Of a DNA stretch of 64,000 bases, positions 53,867-62,795 are shown piece after piece. The notes beneath the pieces are model-generated. The model searched no databases, was not told the DNA's origin, and saw nothing but the letters and a program-made list of their open reading frames with translations. Origin of the DNA: Nocardioides exalbidus (GTDB lineage Bacteria > Actinomycetota > Actinomycetes > Propionibacteriales > Nocardioidaceae); NCBI RefSeq assembly GCF_900105585.1, contig NZ_FNRT01000002.1, positions 124,001 through 188,000 of the forward strand, given 5' to 3'. The first letter of the stretch is position 1; each line of letters begins with the position of its first letter. The position numbers and the translations under genes were made by a program.

Positions 53867-55323
53867 GAGAGCATCGCCCTCAACTCGCCAAGCTCCTGTT
53901 GGATCTGTTCCTCGAGCTTCTCCAAGTCCGCGATGATGTCGAGCGGAGCACGGTGCTCGGTCTCGTCGTGGACGATCTCCCTGTAACGGTTCAGGGATAG
54001 GTCGTAGCCCTGCTCCTCGATGTCGGCCTTGGGCACACAGAAACTCTGCTCAGTGCGGGCCCGGTGCTGCTCGTCAGAATCGCGATTCGCCCAGCGCGAC
54101 AGCACGTCTGGGAGATCGTTTGCCTGGATCGGGCTGCGCTTGTCGTCAAGACTGAAGCCGTCAGCCTGAACGTCGTAGAACCAGACATGGTCGGTGCCGC
54201 CAGAGTTAGTCTTGGTGAAGAAGAGGATGGCGGTAGAGACCCCCGCGTACGGCCTGAACACCCCCGAGGGGAGCTTGACCACTGCGTCAAGTTTCTGGTC
54301 CTCAACAAGGATCTTGCGGAGGTCCTTGTGTGCCGTGGATGACCCGAAGAGCACGCCGTCCGGGACGATGACCGCCGCCCGACCTCCCGGCTTGAGCAGC
54401 CGGAGGAAGAGGGCGAGAAACAGGAGTTCCGTCTTCTTGGTCTTGACGACCCGCTGCAGGTCCTTGGAGGTGGACTCGTAGTCGAGGCTGCCGGCGAAGG
54501 GCGGGTTCGCCAGGATCAGCGAGTACGTCCCTTCCTCACCGGACGCGCCCTCGGAGAGGGAGTCGCGGTAGCGGATGTCAGGCTGCTCGACTCCGTGGAG
54601 CAGCATGTTCATGCTGCCGATGCGGAGCATGGTGGAGTCGAAGTCGTAGCCGTGGAACATGCTCTGGTGGAAGTGCTGACGCTGGGCGGCGTCGGTCATC
54701 ACGGACGGGTGGTGCTCGCGGACGTACTGAGCCGCCGAAACCAGGAACCCCGACGTGCCCGAGGCCGGGTCGCAGATCTCGTCGGTGGGTTGTGGCGCGG
54801 TCATCGCGACCATGAGGTCGATGACGTGGCGCGGCGTCCGGAACTGACCGTTGGTGCCAGCGGTCGCGATCTTGCTGAGCATGTACTCGTACAGATCACC
54901 GCTGGTGTCGCGGTCGTTCATCGGGATCTCGTCGAGCAGATCGACGACCTTGGACAGCAGCGCCGGTGTCGGGATCGTGAAGCGGGCGTCCTTCATGTGG
55001 GTGGAGTAGGTCGATCCGTCACCGCCGAGTGCGCGCAGGAACGGGAAGACGCCTTCGCCCACGACCTGGTGCATCACGCCGGGCTCGAGGTCCTTGAACT
55101 TCGACCACCGGAGGTCGGCCTGCCCGGGCTGGAAGAGCGGGTTCTCGACGGGCTGTCCCGTGCGGTTGGCCTTCTTCTCGGCCAGCGTCTGGAGGTCATC
55201 GAGGCGACGGACGAACAGGAGGTAGGTGATCTGCTCGATCACCTCGAGGGGGTTCGCGATGCCGCCTGACCAGAACGCGTTCCAGATGGTGTCGATCTTG
55301 CTCTTTAGCTCCCCGGTGATCAC
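53863..55323 (-). CDS. hsdM: Type I DNA methyltransferase M subunit
   Basis: 486 residues from ATG 55323. N-terminal helical domain (LKSKIDTIWNAFWSGG), SAM-binding motif I DPASGTSGFLV, and catalytic motif IV NPPF (ANPPFAGSLDY), so an N6-adenine methylase. First gene of a leftward hsdM-hsdS-mrr-membrane-hsdR operon in which all but one junction overlap by 4 nt (mrr to the membrane gene has a 51-nt gap). Confidence 0.95.
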   Translation of the reverse strand: MITGELKSKIDTIWNAFWSGGIANPLEVIEQITYLLFVRRLDDLQTLAEKKANRTGQPVENPLFQPGQADLRWSKFKDLEPGVMHQVVGEGVFPFLRALGGDGSTYSTHMKDARFTIPTPALLSKVVDLLDEIPMNDRDTSGDLYEYMLSKIATAGTNGQFRTPRHVIDLMVAMTAPQPTDEICDPASGTSGFLVSAAQYVREHHPSVMTDAAQRQHFHQSMFHGYDFDSTMLRIGSMNMLLHGVEQPDIRYRDSLSEGASGEEGTYSLILANPPFAGSLDYESTSKDLQRVVKTKKTELLFLALFLRLLKPGGRAAVIVPDGVLFGSSTAHKDLRKILVEDQKLDAVVKLPSGVFRPYAGVSTAILFFTKTNSGGTDHVWFYDVQADGFSLDDKRSPIQANDLPDVLSRWANRDSDEQHRARTEQSFCVPKADIEEQGYDLSLNRYREIVHDETEHRAPLDIIADLEKLEEQIQQELGELRAMLS

Positions 55324-55365
55324 ACCCGAACTCTAAGCGGCACCTCCGACGCCCGCAGACAGACC

Positions 55366-55403
55366 ACGAGAGCCGCCCCGACGGGTGTCGAGACGGCTCT
55401 CGT
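55366..55403 (-). terminator. Hairpin between ssrA and hsdM
   Basis: 10-bp stem 55366-55375 with 55394-55403, loop 18 nt. About 90 nt beyond the ssrA 3' end and 40 nt before hsdM. Could terminate ssrA or insulate the hsd operon. The rest of 55324-55489 also holds two copies of ATTCTGCGAAGA at 55448 and 55470. Confidence 0.5.
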
Positions 55404-55489
55404 TCAAGAGGGCTGGCTCCCGGCGGTGTGACCCACCGGGACCGGTAATTCTGCGAAGAGTCCACGCTTATTCTGCGAAGACCCCTGAG

Positions 55490-55857
55490 TGGAGCTGCGG
55501 GGAATCGAACCCCGGTCCTCGAGCGTCGAACCAGGTCTTCTCCGGGTGCAGTCTGTGCTGTCGCTTTTCTCGGCCCCGGCGCTCGCACAGACACGTCGCC
55601 GACAGGCTCAGTCAGGATTGAGTCCCGGTCACCCCTCCTGACAGAGAGTGACCAGCAAGTCTCCTAGATGAGGCCTGGGTCCGGGACGGAGACGGATGCC
55701 CGGTCAGACCCTTCGATCACTGCTCAGGCAGCGAGAGCGAAGTCGTTGCGCTTGGAGTTGGCAACTATAGGTTTCCAGCGATCGTTAACGAGATGACGCT
55801 GGCTTCTCGACCCGCTTCTCCTGGAACTAACGTCCCAAGTCGAAACCGATCAGCCCC
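55490..55857 (-). ncRNA. ssrA: tmRNA
   Basis: Minus strand. The 5' end begins GGGGCTGATCGGTTTCGAC and the 3' end closes with the T-arm GGGGTTCGATTCCCC and CAGCTCC-A; GGGGCTG pairs with CAGCTCC as the acceptor stem. CCA is not encoded. The tag frame at 55762-55727 reads ANSKRNDFALAA followed by TGA at 55726-55724, a normal proteolysis tag. tmRNA rescues stalled ribosomes. The 3' end abuts the accessory island. Confidence 0.97.
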
Positions 55858-55916
55858 TCTTGAGTTGTGTGTCGATCATACGTGCCAACGCCGACAGCCG
55901 TCGCGCGCATTCCCGC

Positions 55917-56447
55917 TCAGTGCAGGGTGAGGCGCTCGTCGGTCACGATGTCGGCCATCTGGTCGACCGTGATCCCGAGGTCCAGGTCGCGGGGATCGCC
56001 CGTGATCCCGACACCGGAGTAGTGGGCCAGCACGGCCTCGTCGTCGCGGACGTCGGCGACGTACACGACTCCCGGGTCCTCCTCGGGCTCCAGCTCCTGC
56101 CACGCGAGGACGAGGTCACTGCCACCGTGGCTGAAGGTGACGCACGCGTCGAAGAAGGACGTGTCGCTGCACACGAACGGGTTCTCGGTGCTGGGCGTCA
56201 CCGCGACGGCGAGGAAGTCGTCGCCGAAGCGCAGGGCGGCGCCGGGCGACTCGACCTCGAGCTCGCGGGTCATCACGTCCCACGACTCGACCGAGGTGGG
56301 CCGACGGTCGACGTGCTCGCCGACCACCTCCGCCATTCCTTCAGGGGTGAGCTCGGCGGGATCCCGGTCGGACGCGCCATCCGGGCTCCCGCAGGCCGCG
56401 AGCCCCGCGGCTGCGACGGCGAGCGCGAGGCCGACTGGTGGCCTCAC
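55917..56447 (-). CDS. Putative lipoprotein
   Basis: 176 residues from GTG 56447, overlapping the CNNM stop by 4 nt. Lipobox LAACGS at about residue 19. Acidic mature part with two Cys (FVCSDTSFFDACVTF) likely forming a disulphide outside the cell. No family recognised. Cotranscribed with the CNNM/CBS gene. Confidence 0.7.
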   Translation of the reverse strand: MRPPVGLALAVAAAGLAACGSPDGASDRDPAELTPEGMAEVVGEHVDRRPTSVESWDVMTRELEVESPGAALRFGDDFLAVAVTPSTENPFVCSDTSFFDACVTFSHGGSDLVLAWQELEPEEDPGVVYVADVRDDEAVLAHYSGVGITGDPRDLDLGITVDQMADIVTDERLTLH

Positions 56448-57760
56448 TGCTCGTCGTCCGGGGGCGCCGCTCCATCCGGGGTCGGCTCGGCTGCCGCGAC
56501 CGGGGCGTGGAGCCGTACGCGCGTGATGCGGTGGCCGTCGACCTCGGCGACCTCCAGGACGCGGTCGCCGACCGTCACCCGGTCGCCGGTGTCGGCCATC
56601 CGGGCGAGGCGGTGGAGCACGAAGCCGGCCACCGTCTCGTAGGGGCCGTCCTCGAGCTCGACACCCGTGCGGTCCGCGAAGTCCTCGATGGTGAGCCCGG
56701 CGTCGACCGTCTCGGGATCGGCGGACGCGGCCAGCTCGGCGTCGCGGTCGTACTCGTCCTGGATCTCCCCGACGAGCTCCTCCATCAGGTCCTCGAGGGT
56801 GACGATGCCGTCGGTGCCGCCGTACTCGTCGACGACGAGCGCGATGTGCGCTCCGAGGTTGCGCAGCTGGTCGATCGAGGGCAGCACCCGGTTGGTGCGC
56901 GGCAGCACCGGGAGGTCGCGCACGATCGCGGACACCGGCGTCGCCGCGTCGTCGCTGCGACCGAGGACGTCGCGCAGGTGGAGGTAGCCCAGGATCTCGT
57001 CGAACGACTCACCGGTCACCGGGTAGCGCGTGTAGGGCTCGCCGACGATGACCGAGACCGCGTCGGCGAGCGACATGTCGCCGCGCAGGAAGACCACGTC
57101 GCCGCGGGGCTTCATCACCTCGCTGATCGAGCGGTCGCCGGCGTCGAAGACGTCGTCGACGATCTTGCGCTCGCCCTCGGGGATGTCCTCGTGGCCGGAG
57201 ATCATGATCCGGAGCTCCTCCTCGTCGACCTCGTCGCCGGCGGCGTCGGGGTTGCCGCCGAGGAGGCGGAGCAGGAGGTTGGTTGACAGCGACAGCAGCC
57301 AGATCACCGGCGTCATCACGACGGCGAACTTGCCGAGGGGCGGTGCGAAGAGCTTCGCGACGCCGGCCGAGCGCTGGAGCGCGAGCCTCTTGGGCACGAG
57401 CTCGCCGAGCACGAGCGAGAGGTACGACACGACGAGGGTCGTCACGATCAGGGAGACCGTCTCGGGCGCCGGTGACCCGATCCCCTCGAAGAACGGGACG
57501 AAGGACGGCGCGAGGGTGGACGCACCGAACGACGCCGACAGGAAGCCCGCGACGGTGACGCCGATCTGCACCGCGGACAGGAACCGCCCGGGGTCGCGCG
57601 CGAGCGCCGCGACCGCGTGACCACGACCGCCCTCGCGCTCGAGCCGGTCGACCTGCGCGGAGCGCAGGGACACCAGCGCCATCTCGGTCGCGGCGAACAC
57701 CCCGCCCACGAGCACGAAGGCGAGCACCAGCAGGACGTCGACCCACAACCCCGATTCCAC
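56444..57760 (-). CDS. CNNM/HlyC-CorC family protein
   Basis: 438 residues from GTG 57760. DUF21/CNNM domain with about four membrane helices (residues 5-165), a CBS pair (about 205-330; EVMKPRGDVVFL, then GTDGIVTLEDLMEELVGEI) and a C-terminal CorC_HlyC domain. Family members affect Mg2+ or Co2+ homeostasis; some older names (hemolysin C) are historical. Cotranscribed with the lipoprotein gene. Confidence 0.88.
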   Translation of the reverse strand: MESGLWVDVLLVLAFVLVGGVFAATEMALVSLRSAQVDRLEREGGRGHAVAALARDPGRFLSAVQIGVTVAGFLSASFGASTLAPSFVPFFEGIGSPAPETVSLIVTTLVVSYLSLVLGELVPKRLALQRSAGVAKLFAPPLGKFAVVMTPVIWLLSLSTNLLLRLLGGNPDAAGDEVDEEELRIMISGHEDIPEGERKIVDDVFDAGDRSISEVMKPRGDVVFLRGDMSLADAVSVIVGEPYTRYPVTGESFDEILGYLHLRDVLGRSDDAATPVSAIVRDLPVLPRTNRVLPSIDQLRNLGAHIALVVDEYGGTDGIVTLEDLMEELVGEIQDEYDRDAELAASADPETVDAGLTIEDFADRTGVELEDGPYETVAGFVLHRLARMADTGDRVTVGDRVLEVAEVDGHRITRVRLHAPVAAAEPTPDGAAPPDDEQ

Positions 57761-57782
57761 GCGCCGACCCTATCGAGAGGGG

Positions 57783-58568
57783 TCAGAGCCCCTGCCAGTC
57801 CGGCTTCCCGGCGTAGACCTCGCGGTAGTAGTCGACACGTCCCAGCCTCGACGCCGCACCCGGGTCGAGCAGCACGGTGACGTGGGGGTGCAGCTGGAGC
57901 ACGGACGCGGGGCAGGACGCGGACACGGGACCCTCGACCGCGTCCGCGACAGCCTGCGCCTTGCCCTCGCCCGAGACCACGAGGAGCAGGTGGCGGGCCC
58001 GGCCGATGGTGCCGAGGCCCTGCGTCAGGACGTGGCGTGGCACCTCGTCGATCGAGTCGAAGAAGCGCGCGTTGTCCTGGCGCGTGCGGTCGGTCAGTGT
58101 CTTGAGCCGGGTCAGCGAGACGAGGGACGAGCCGGGCTCGTTGAAGGCCAGGTGGCCGTCGCTGCCGATGCCGAGCACCTGCACGTCGACTCCCCCGGCG
58201 TCCACGAGCGCGGCCTCGTAGCGCGCACCCGCCTCCGGCAGGCCGGCGGGGTCGACGTCGGGGCTGGCGACGCGGTCGCGGTCGATGCCGAGCCCGTCGG
58301 TCACCTCCGCGAAGATGGTCTCGCGGTAGGTCTGCGGGTGCCCGAGCGGCAGGCCGACGTACTCGTCGAGGGTGAAGCACCTGACCTGGTCGTACGACGG
58401 CCCGGTGCCGGCCTCGTGCCGCCGGACCAACTCCTGGTAGGTCGGCAGCGGGCTCGACCCGGTCGCCAGCCCCAGCACGGCTGTCGGCTTGCTGTGCACC
58501 AGCGCCTCGAACGTGTCGGCGGCGAGCGCGCCCACGGCCTCGGCGCTGTCGAGTGGTACGACCTCCAT
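57783..58568 (-). CDS. nagB: Glucosamine-6-phosphate deaminase
   Basis: 261 residues; ATG shares a base with the ROK stop. GLATGSSPLPTYQELVRRH holds the phosphate loop, FTLDEYVGLP the catalytic Asp of the lid, and GIGSDGHLAFNEPG the catalytic histidine region. Converts glucosamine-6-P to fructose-6-P and ammonia. Last gene of the amino-sugar operon. Confidence 0.95.
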   Translation of the reverse strand: MEVVPLDSAEAVGALAADTFEALVHSKPTAVLGLATGSSPLPTYQELVRRHEAGTGPSYDQVRCFTLDEYVGLPLGHPQTYRETIFAEVTDGLGIDRDRVASPDVDPAGLPEAGARYEAALVDAGGVDVQVLGIGSDGHLAFNEPGSSLVSLTRLKTLTDRTRQDNARFFDSIDEVPRHVLTQGLGTIGRARHLLLVVSGEGKAQAVADAVEGPVSASCPASVLQLHPHVTVLLDPGAASRLGRVDYYREVYAGKPDWQGL

Positions 58569-59485
58569 CAGTCCCTCCCCAGGATCGCGGCGCCGACGGT
58601 CGCCAGCGGGTAGTGCTGCGGCACCATGCTCAGCCGGTCGGCCAGCCCGAGCGAGTCGAGGAAGGGCGAGCCCTCCCCCAGCGAGCGCAGCTGGCGGACG
58701 ACCTCCACCCTGAGCGGCTCGCCGACCTCGCTGACACCGCCGCCCAGCACGATGCGCTCGGGATCGATCGTCAGGCCGAGGGCGCGGATCGCGCAGGCCA
58801 CGCCCCAGCAGAACCGGTCACGCACGGCGATCGCCTTCACGTCGCCGTCGGCCGCGGCCGCGAAGAGGTCGGCGGCCGGCGGTCCGTCCGGGGTGGGCCA
58901 CGCACGCGCGAGCGCGCGACCCGACGCGATGGTCTCCAGGCAGCCGACCTGGCCACAGCCGCACTCGGCGCCGGCGGGGTCGATGGGCAGGTGGCCGATC
59001 TCGCCGGCCGCGCCGTGCTCGCCGCGGCGCAGGCGGCCGTCGATCACCAGCCCGGCGGCCAGTCCGGTGCCGACGCTGAGGTAGACGACGTCGTCGGCCT
59101 CGACCAGCGCCCGGGCGGCGAGGGCGGCGACGTTGACGTCGTTCTCCACGACCACCGGCACCCCGAGCCGGATCGCGAGCAGGTCGCGCAACGGCAGGTC
59201 GTCGCCGTTGACGCCGAGGTTGACCGCGTGGCGCAGCGTCCCGCGCTCGGTGTCGACCAGCCCGGGCACACCGACGCCGACGCGGCAGATCAGCGGCTCC
59301 CCGATCTCCTTCGCCAGCGCCTCGAAGACCCGCGCCGCACTCCCGACGACGCCCTCGGCGCCGGACCGCGTGGACTTGCGGGCCTGGGCCAGGATCTCGC
59401 CGTCCTCGCCGAGGACCACGCCGTGGGTCTTGGTGCCGCCGATGTCGAGACCGACGGACCGCGTCCCTGCCAGTGCCGGCCTCAC
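58568..59485 (-). CDS. ROK-family sugar kinase (N-acetylglucosamine kinase-like)
   Basis: 305 residues from GTG 59485 (4-nt overlap with the GH3 gene). ATP-binding GLDIGGTKTHG at the N-terminus and the ROK zinc motif GEIGHLP then CGCGQVGCLE (one His, three Cys). Phosphorylates a hexose; the operon suggests N-acetylglucosamine, giving GlcNAc-6-P for a deacetylase encoded elsewhere and then NagB (inference). Confidence 0.9.
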   Translation of the reverse strand: MRPALAGTRSVGLDIGGTKTHGVVLGEDGEILAQARKSTRSGAEGVVGSAARVFEALAKEIGEPLICRVGVGVPGLVDTERGTLRHAVNLGVNGDDLPLRDLLAIRLGVPVVVENDVNVAALAARALVEADDVVYLSVGTGLAAGLVIDGRLRRGEHGAAGEIGHLPIDPAGAECGCGQVGCLETIASGRALARAWPTPDGPPAADLFAAAADGDVKAIAVRDRFCWGVACAIRALGLTIDPERIVLGGGVSEVGEPLRVEVVRQLRSLGEGSPFLDSLGLADRLSMVPQHYPLATVGAAILGRD

Positions 59486-60915
59486 CGCGTCCACCCTGCC
59501 TCTCGCAACAGCTCGGTCACCGCGGCCACGCCGGGTGCCGACGAGCCGCGCGTGCTGATTCTCGCAAGCCCGACGTCGTACGCCGCCGGCCAGCCCCACT
59601 CCACGACCACGGCGGTCCGGCCGGCCCCGGCCAGCGACCGCAGGAAGTCGAGCAGCTCGGGGCGCCGACCTGCGTCGCGCACCTGCACGACGAGCGGGAC
59701 CCCGGCTGGTACGTCGTCGGGCACGGCCAGCGCCTCCGGGTCGACCCGGAGGTCCGGGGTGATGCCCCAGGCGACCTCGCCGACCGCGATGTTGGCGACC
59801 GTCTCGACGCTGACCACGACGGCGCCGGTGAGGTCGGGCAGCTCGCCGTCGATCGACATCGCGAAGGCCGCGGCGCCGGCCTGCCACGCCTCGTCGGGTG
59901 CGGTGACGTCGACCTCGGAGGCGAGCACGCTCAGCGCCCGCACCCGCCCGACGGCGTCGGCGAGGCGCTCGCGGGTGAGCCGGCCCTCGTCGACCGCGCG
60001 GACCACCGCGTCGCGGATCTCCTCCACGAGCGAGGCGGGCTTGTCGGGACCGATGCAGAGCAGGTCGCACCCCGCGGCCAGCGCGAGGACCGCGGCCTCC
60101 GGGATGCCGGTCTCGGCCGACGCGCCAGCCATGTCGAGCGCGTCACTGACGATGACCCCGTCGAACCCGAGGTCCTCGCGCAGCAGCCGCAGCACGGCCG
60201 GGCTGAGCGTGGCCGGGCGGTCGGGGTCGATGGCGGGCACGACGATGTGCGAGGTCATCACGGACGCGATGCCGGCCTGGACGACGCCGGCGAACGGCAC
60301 CAGCTCGCGCTCGGCCAGGGTCTGCGCGTCGACGTCGATGCGGGGCAGCGCGAGGTGGCTGTCGGTGGCGGTGTCGCCGTGGCCAGGGAAGTGCTTGGCG
60401 CAGGCACCCACGCCGGTCGCCTGGAGTCCGCGGGTCCAGGCCGAGACGTGCGCGGCGACGTCGTCGGGCTCGGTGCCGAAGCTGCGCGTGCCGATGACGG
60501 GGTTGTCGGGGTTGCAGTTGATGTCCGCGACCGGCGCGAGGTCGAGGGTGATGCCGACCGCCGCGAGCTCGTGGCCGATCCAGCGCCCGACCGACTCGGT
60601 GAGCCGGAAGTCGCCGGCACCGCCGAGCGCCGCCGCGCCCAGCACCGGGCTGGGCTCGAGGGTGTGCAGTCGGCTGACGTCGCCGCCCTCCTCGTCGACG
60701 GCGATGACGGCGAGCGGGTTGGCGGCGGTGATGGCGGCGCTCAGCGCACGGATGCTGTCTGGACCTCCGGCGGTGTTGCTGCCGAAGTAGCAGATCCCAC
60801 CGAGGCCCTCCTCGAGGAGGGCGCGGTAGTCGTCGGGCAGCGTGGTGCCGTGGAAGCCCGGCAGCTGCACCTGCAGGGCCAGGGCGCGGACGTCGTTGGT
60901 CATCCCGGTCATCAT
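59482..60915 (-). CDS. GH3 beta-N-acetylhexosaminidase-like enzyme
   Basis: 477 residues from ATG 60915 (ATG 60903 also possible). GH3 motifs KHFPGHGDTATDSH and VIVSDALDMAGA, the latter with the nucleophile Asp. No signal peptide, so it acts inside the cell, likely splitting GlcNAc from imported chitobiose or muropeptide sugars (NagZ-like). Overlaps the frameshift-corrected permease by 4 nt. Confidence 0.88.
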   Translation of the reverse strand: MMTGMTNDVRALALQVQLPGFHGTTLPDDYRALLEEGLGGICYFGSNTAGGPDSIRALSAAITAANPLAVIAVDEEGGDVSRLHTLEPSPVLGAAALGGAGDFRLTESVGRWIGHELAAVGITLDLAPVADINCNPDNPVIGTRSFGTEPDDVAAHVSAWTRGLQATGVGACAKHFPGHGDTATDSHLALPRIDVDAQTLAERELVPFAGVVQAGIASVMTSHIVVPAIDPDRPATLSPAVLRLLREDLGFDGVIVSDALDMAGASAETGIPEAAVLALAAGCDLLCIGPDKPASLVEEIRDAVVRAVDEGRLTRERLADAVGRVRALSVLASEVDVTAPDEAWQAGAAAFAMSIDGELPDLTGAVVVSVETVANIAVGEVAWGITPDLRVDPEALAVPDDVPAGVPLVVQVRDAGRRPELLDFLRSLAGAGRTAVVVEWGWPAAYDVGLARISTRGSSAPGVAAVTELLREAGWTR

Positions 60916-61750
60916 CCCTTCACCGCACCTGCGGTGAGGCCGCTGACCATCCGTCCCTGGACGATCAGGAAGAAGATGATGACGGGCACCGCGATGAGCG
61001 TCGAGCCGGCCATGATGCCCCCCAGTCGGTGCCGCTGTTGACGTCGGTGAAGGTCGACAGCCACAGCGGGAGCGTGCGCTTCTCCTCACGGGTCATCACG
61101 ACCAGGGCGAGGGTGAACTCGTTCCAGGCCTGGATGAAGCCGAAGACGCCCGTGGCGACGAGGCCCGGTGCGAGCAGCGGGAAGGTGATCCGGAAGAACG
61201 CCTGGATGCGGGTGCAGCCGTCCATCATGGCCGCCTCCTCGAGCTCGTAGGGCACCCCGGCGACGAAGCCGCGCAGCGTCCAGATCGTGAAGGGCAGCAC
61301 GCCGGCGACGTAGACGATCGTCAGGCCGACCACGGTGTTGAGCAGTTCCATCGTCTCGAGCATCTTGTACTGGGAGATGAACAGGCCCTCGACCGGGATC
61401 ATCTGGATCACGAGCAGCGTGACGATGAACGACATCCGGCCCTTGAACCGGAAGCGCGAGACGGCGACCGCCGCGACGAACGCGAAGGCGAGCGACACCA
61501 CGATCGTGAGGCCGGTGACCATCAGGCTCATCTTCAGCGCGTTGACGAACTGGTCGGTCTCGAAGACCGTGCGGAAGTTGTCGAGGTCGCCGCCGAACGG
61601 CACCCAGGTCGGCACCGGGTTGCGGATCTCGTTGCGGTCGAGGAACGAGCTGTTGACCATCCAGTAGACGGGGAAGGCGGCGACCACGAAGGTGATCACG
61701 CCGACGGTGTTGGCCAGCCAGCGGGCGGGACGGGACGTGGTCCGGGACAT
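60912..61750 (-). pseudogene. MalG-type ABC permease, frameshifted near its 3' end
   Basis: Starts at ATG 61750. Five to six membrane helices and the EAA-loop YELEEAAMMDGCTRIQAFFRITFPLLAPG. At C6 (61018-61023) the frame turns from NSGTDWG to SWPARRS; with one more C it continues IMAGSTLIAVPVIIFFLIVQ and ends GLTAGAVKG at 60912, giving 279 residues. As sequenced, the last helix is lost. Pairs with the MalF-type permease for sugar import. Confidence 0.88.
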
Positions 61751-62661
61751 CAGGCCTGGTTCCTCTCCTGCCGGATCATGGACCGGACGTAGGGGGCGGT
61801 CAGGACGACGGTGAGCGCGAGCATGAAGATCGCGACCGCGGCCGACGTGCCGAAGTCACCACCGCCGATGCCGAGCCGGTAGATGTAGGTGCCGAGCAGG
61901 TTGGTGTCGGTCGCGCTGCCGCCGGCCTTCTGGAGGATGTAGATCTGCGCGAAGACGCGCAGGTCCCAGATGACCTGGAGCAGGCCGACGACCATCAGGA
62001 CGGGCCGGATGCTCGGGATGATGACGTAGCGCAGTCGCTGGCCCATCCCGGCGCCGTCGATCTCGGCGGCCTCCATCAGCTCCTCCGGCACCTGGGTGAG
62101 GGCGGCGTACACCGTGAACGCGACGAACGGCACGCTCATCCAGACGATGATCACGGTCGCGACGAAGTAGAACGAGAGCGGCCGCAGCAGCCAGCCGTGG
62201 CCCTGGAAGTCGCCGCCCAGTGCGGTCAGCAGGTAGTTGACGACGCCGTACTGGGTGTCGAACAGCCACTGCCACACGGTGAGCGAGGCGACCACCGGCA
62301 TCGCCCACGCGAGCAGCAGCCCGGTCTGGGCGAGCAGACGTACGCCCTTCGACATCGCGCGCATGACCAGCGCGAGGCCGACGCCGACCACCATCGTGAC
62401 GGCGGCGTTGACGAGGCAGAAGACGATCGTGCGGAGGGTGACCTTCCACAGGTAGGCGTCGGTCACCAGGTCGCGGTAGTTCTCCAGCCCGACCCACTCC
62501 GGCGGGGTGCCGAACTGCTGGGCGAGGCCGAACTCCTGGAAGGACAGCACCACCTGGCGGACGAGCGGGTAGCCCAGCGCCAGGCACAGGGCGAGCACCG
62601 CCGGGGTGATGAGGAGGTAGGGCAGGGACGCGGCGCGGGCGCGGTCGGCGCGCTCACTCAT
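61750..62661 (-). CDS. MalF-type ABC sugar permease
   Basis: 303 residues from ATG 62661, behind a GAGGAG ribosome-binding site. Six membrane helices; EAA loop EELMEAAEIDGAGMGQRLRYVIIPSIRP. The upstream repeats give in-frame ATGs that could lengthen it (MPDPMPDP...), but the ribosome-binding site supports 62661. It overlaps the MalG gene by one base. Confidence 0.92.
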   Translation of the reverse strand: MSERADRARAASLPYLLITPAVLALCLALGYPLVRQVVLSFQEFGLAQQFGTPPEWVGLENYRDLVTDAYLWKVTLRTIVFCLVNAAVTMVVGVGLALVMRAMSKGVRLLAQTGLLLAWAMPVVASLTVWQWLFDTQYGVVNYLLTALGGDFQGHGWLLRPLSFYFVATVIIVWMSVPFVAFTVYAALTQVPEELMEAAEIDGAGMGQRLRYVIIPSIRPVLMVVGLLQVIWDLRVFAQIYILQKAGGSATDTNLLGTYIYRLGIGGGDFGTSAAVAIFMLALTVVLTAPYVRSMIRQERNQA

Positions 62662-62674
62662 GGCTCTGCTCCTC

Positions 62675-62722
62675 TCTGGCATGGGGTCTGGCATGGGGTC
62701 TGGCATGGGGTCTGGCACGTGG
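62675..62722. repeat. 12-bp tandem repeats before the permease gene
   Basis: TCTGGCATGGGG three times from 62675 to 62710, then a degenerate fourth copy. It lies between the binding protein and MalF genes and would read PMPD in frame. Confidence 0.8.
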
Positions 62723-62795
62723 TCGTGGTGGGGGCAGGCAGCGGCGGGGGCGGCGATGGAGCCGCCCCCGCCGGAGCCGGATCGGGTGGTGCGGG

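Noticed and set aside
55448-55481. Two ATTCTGCGAAGA copies as an attachment site
   Set aside because: Both copies are on the same side; only a weakly similar stretch (near 30354) is found at the far end of the island.
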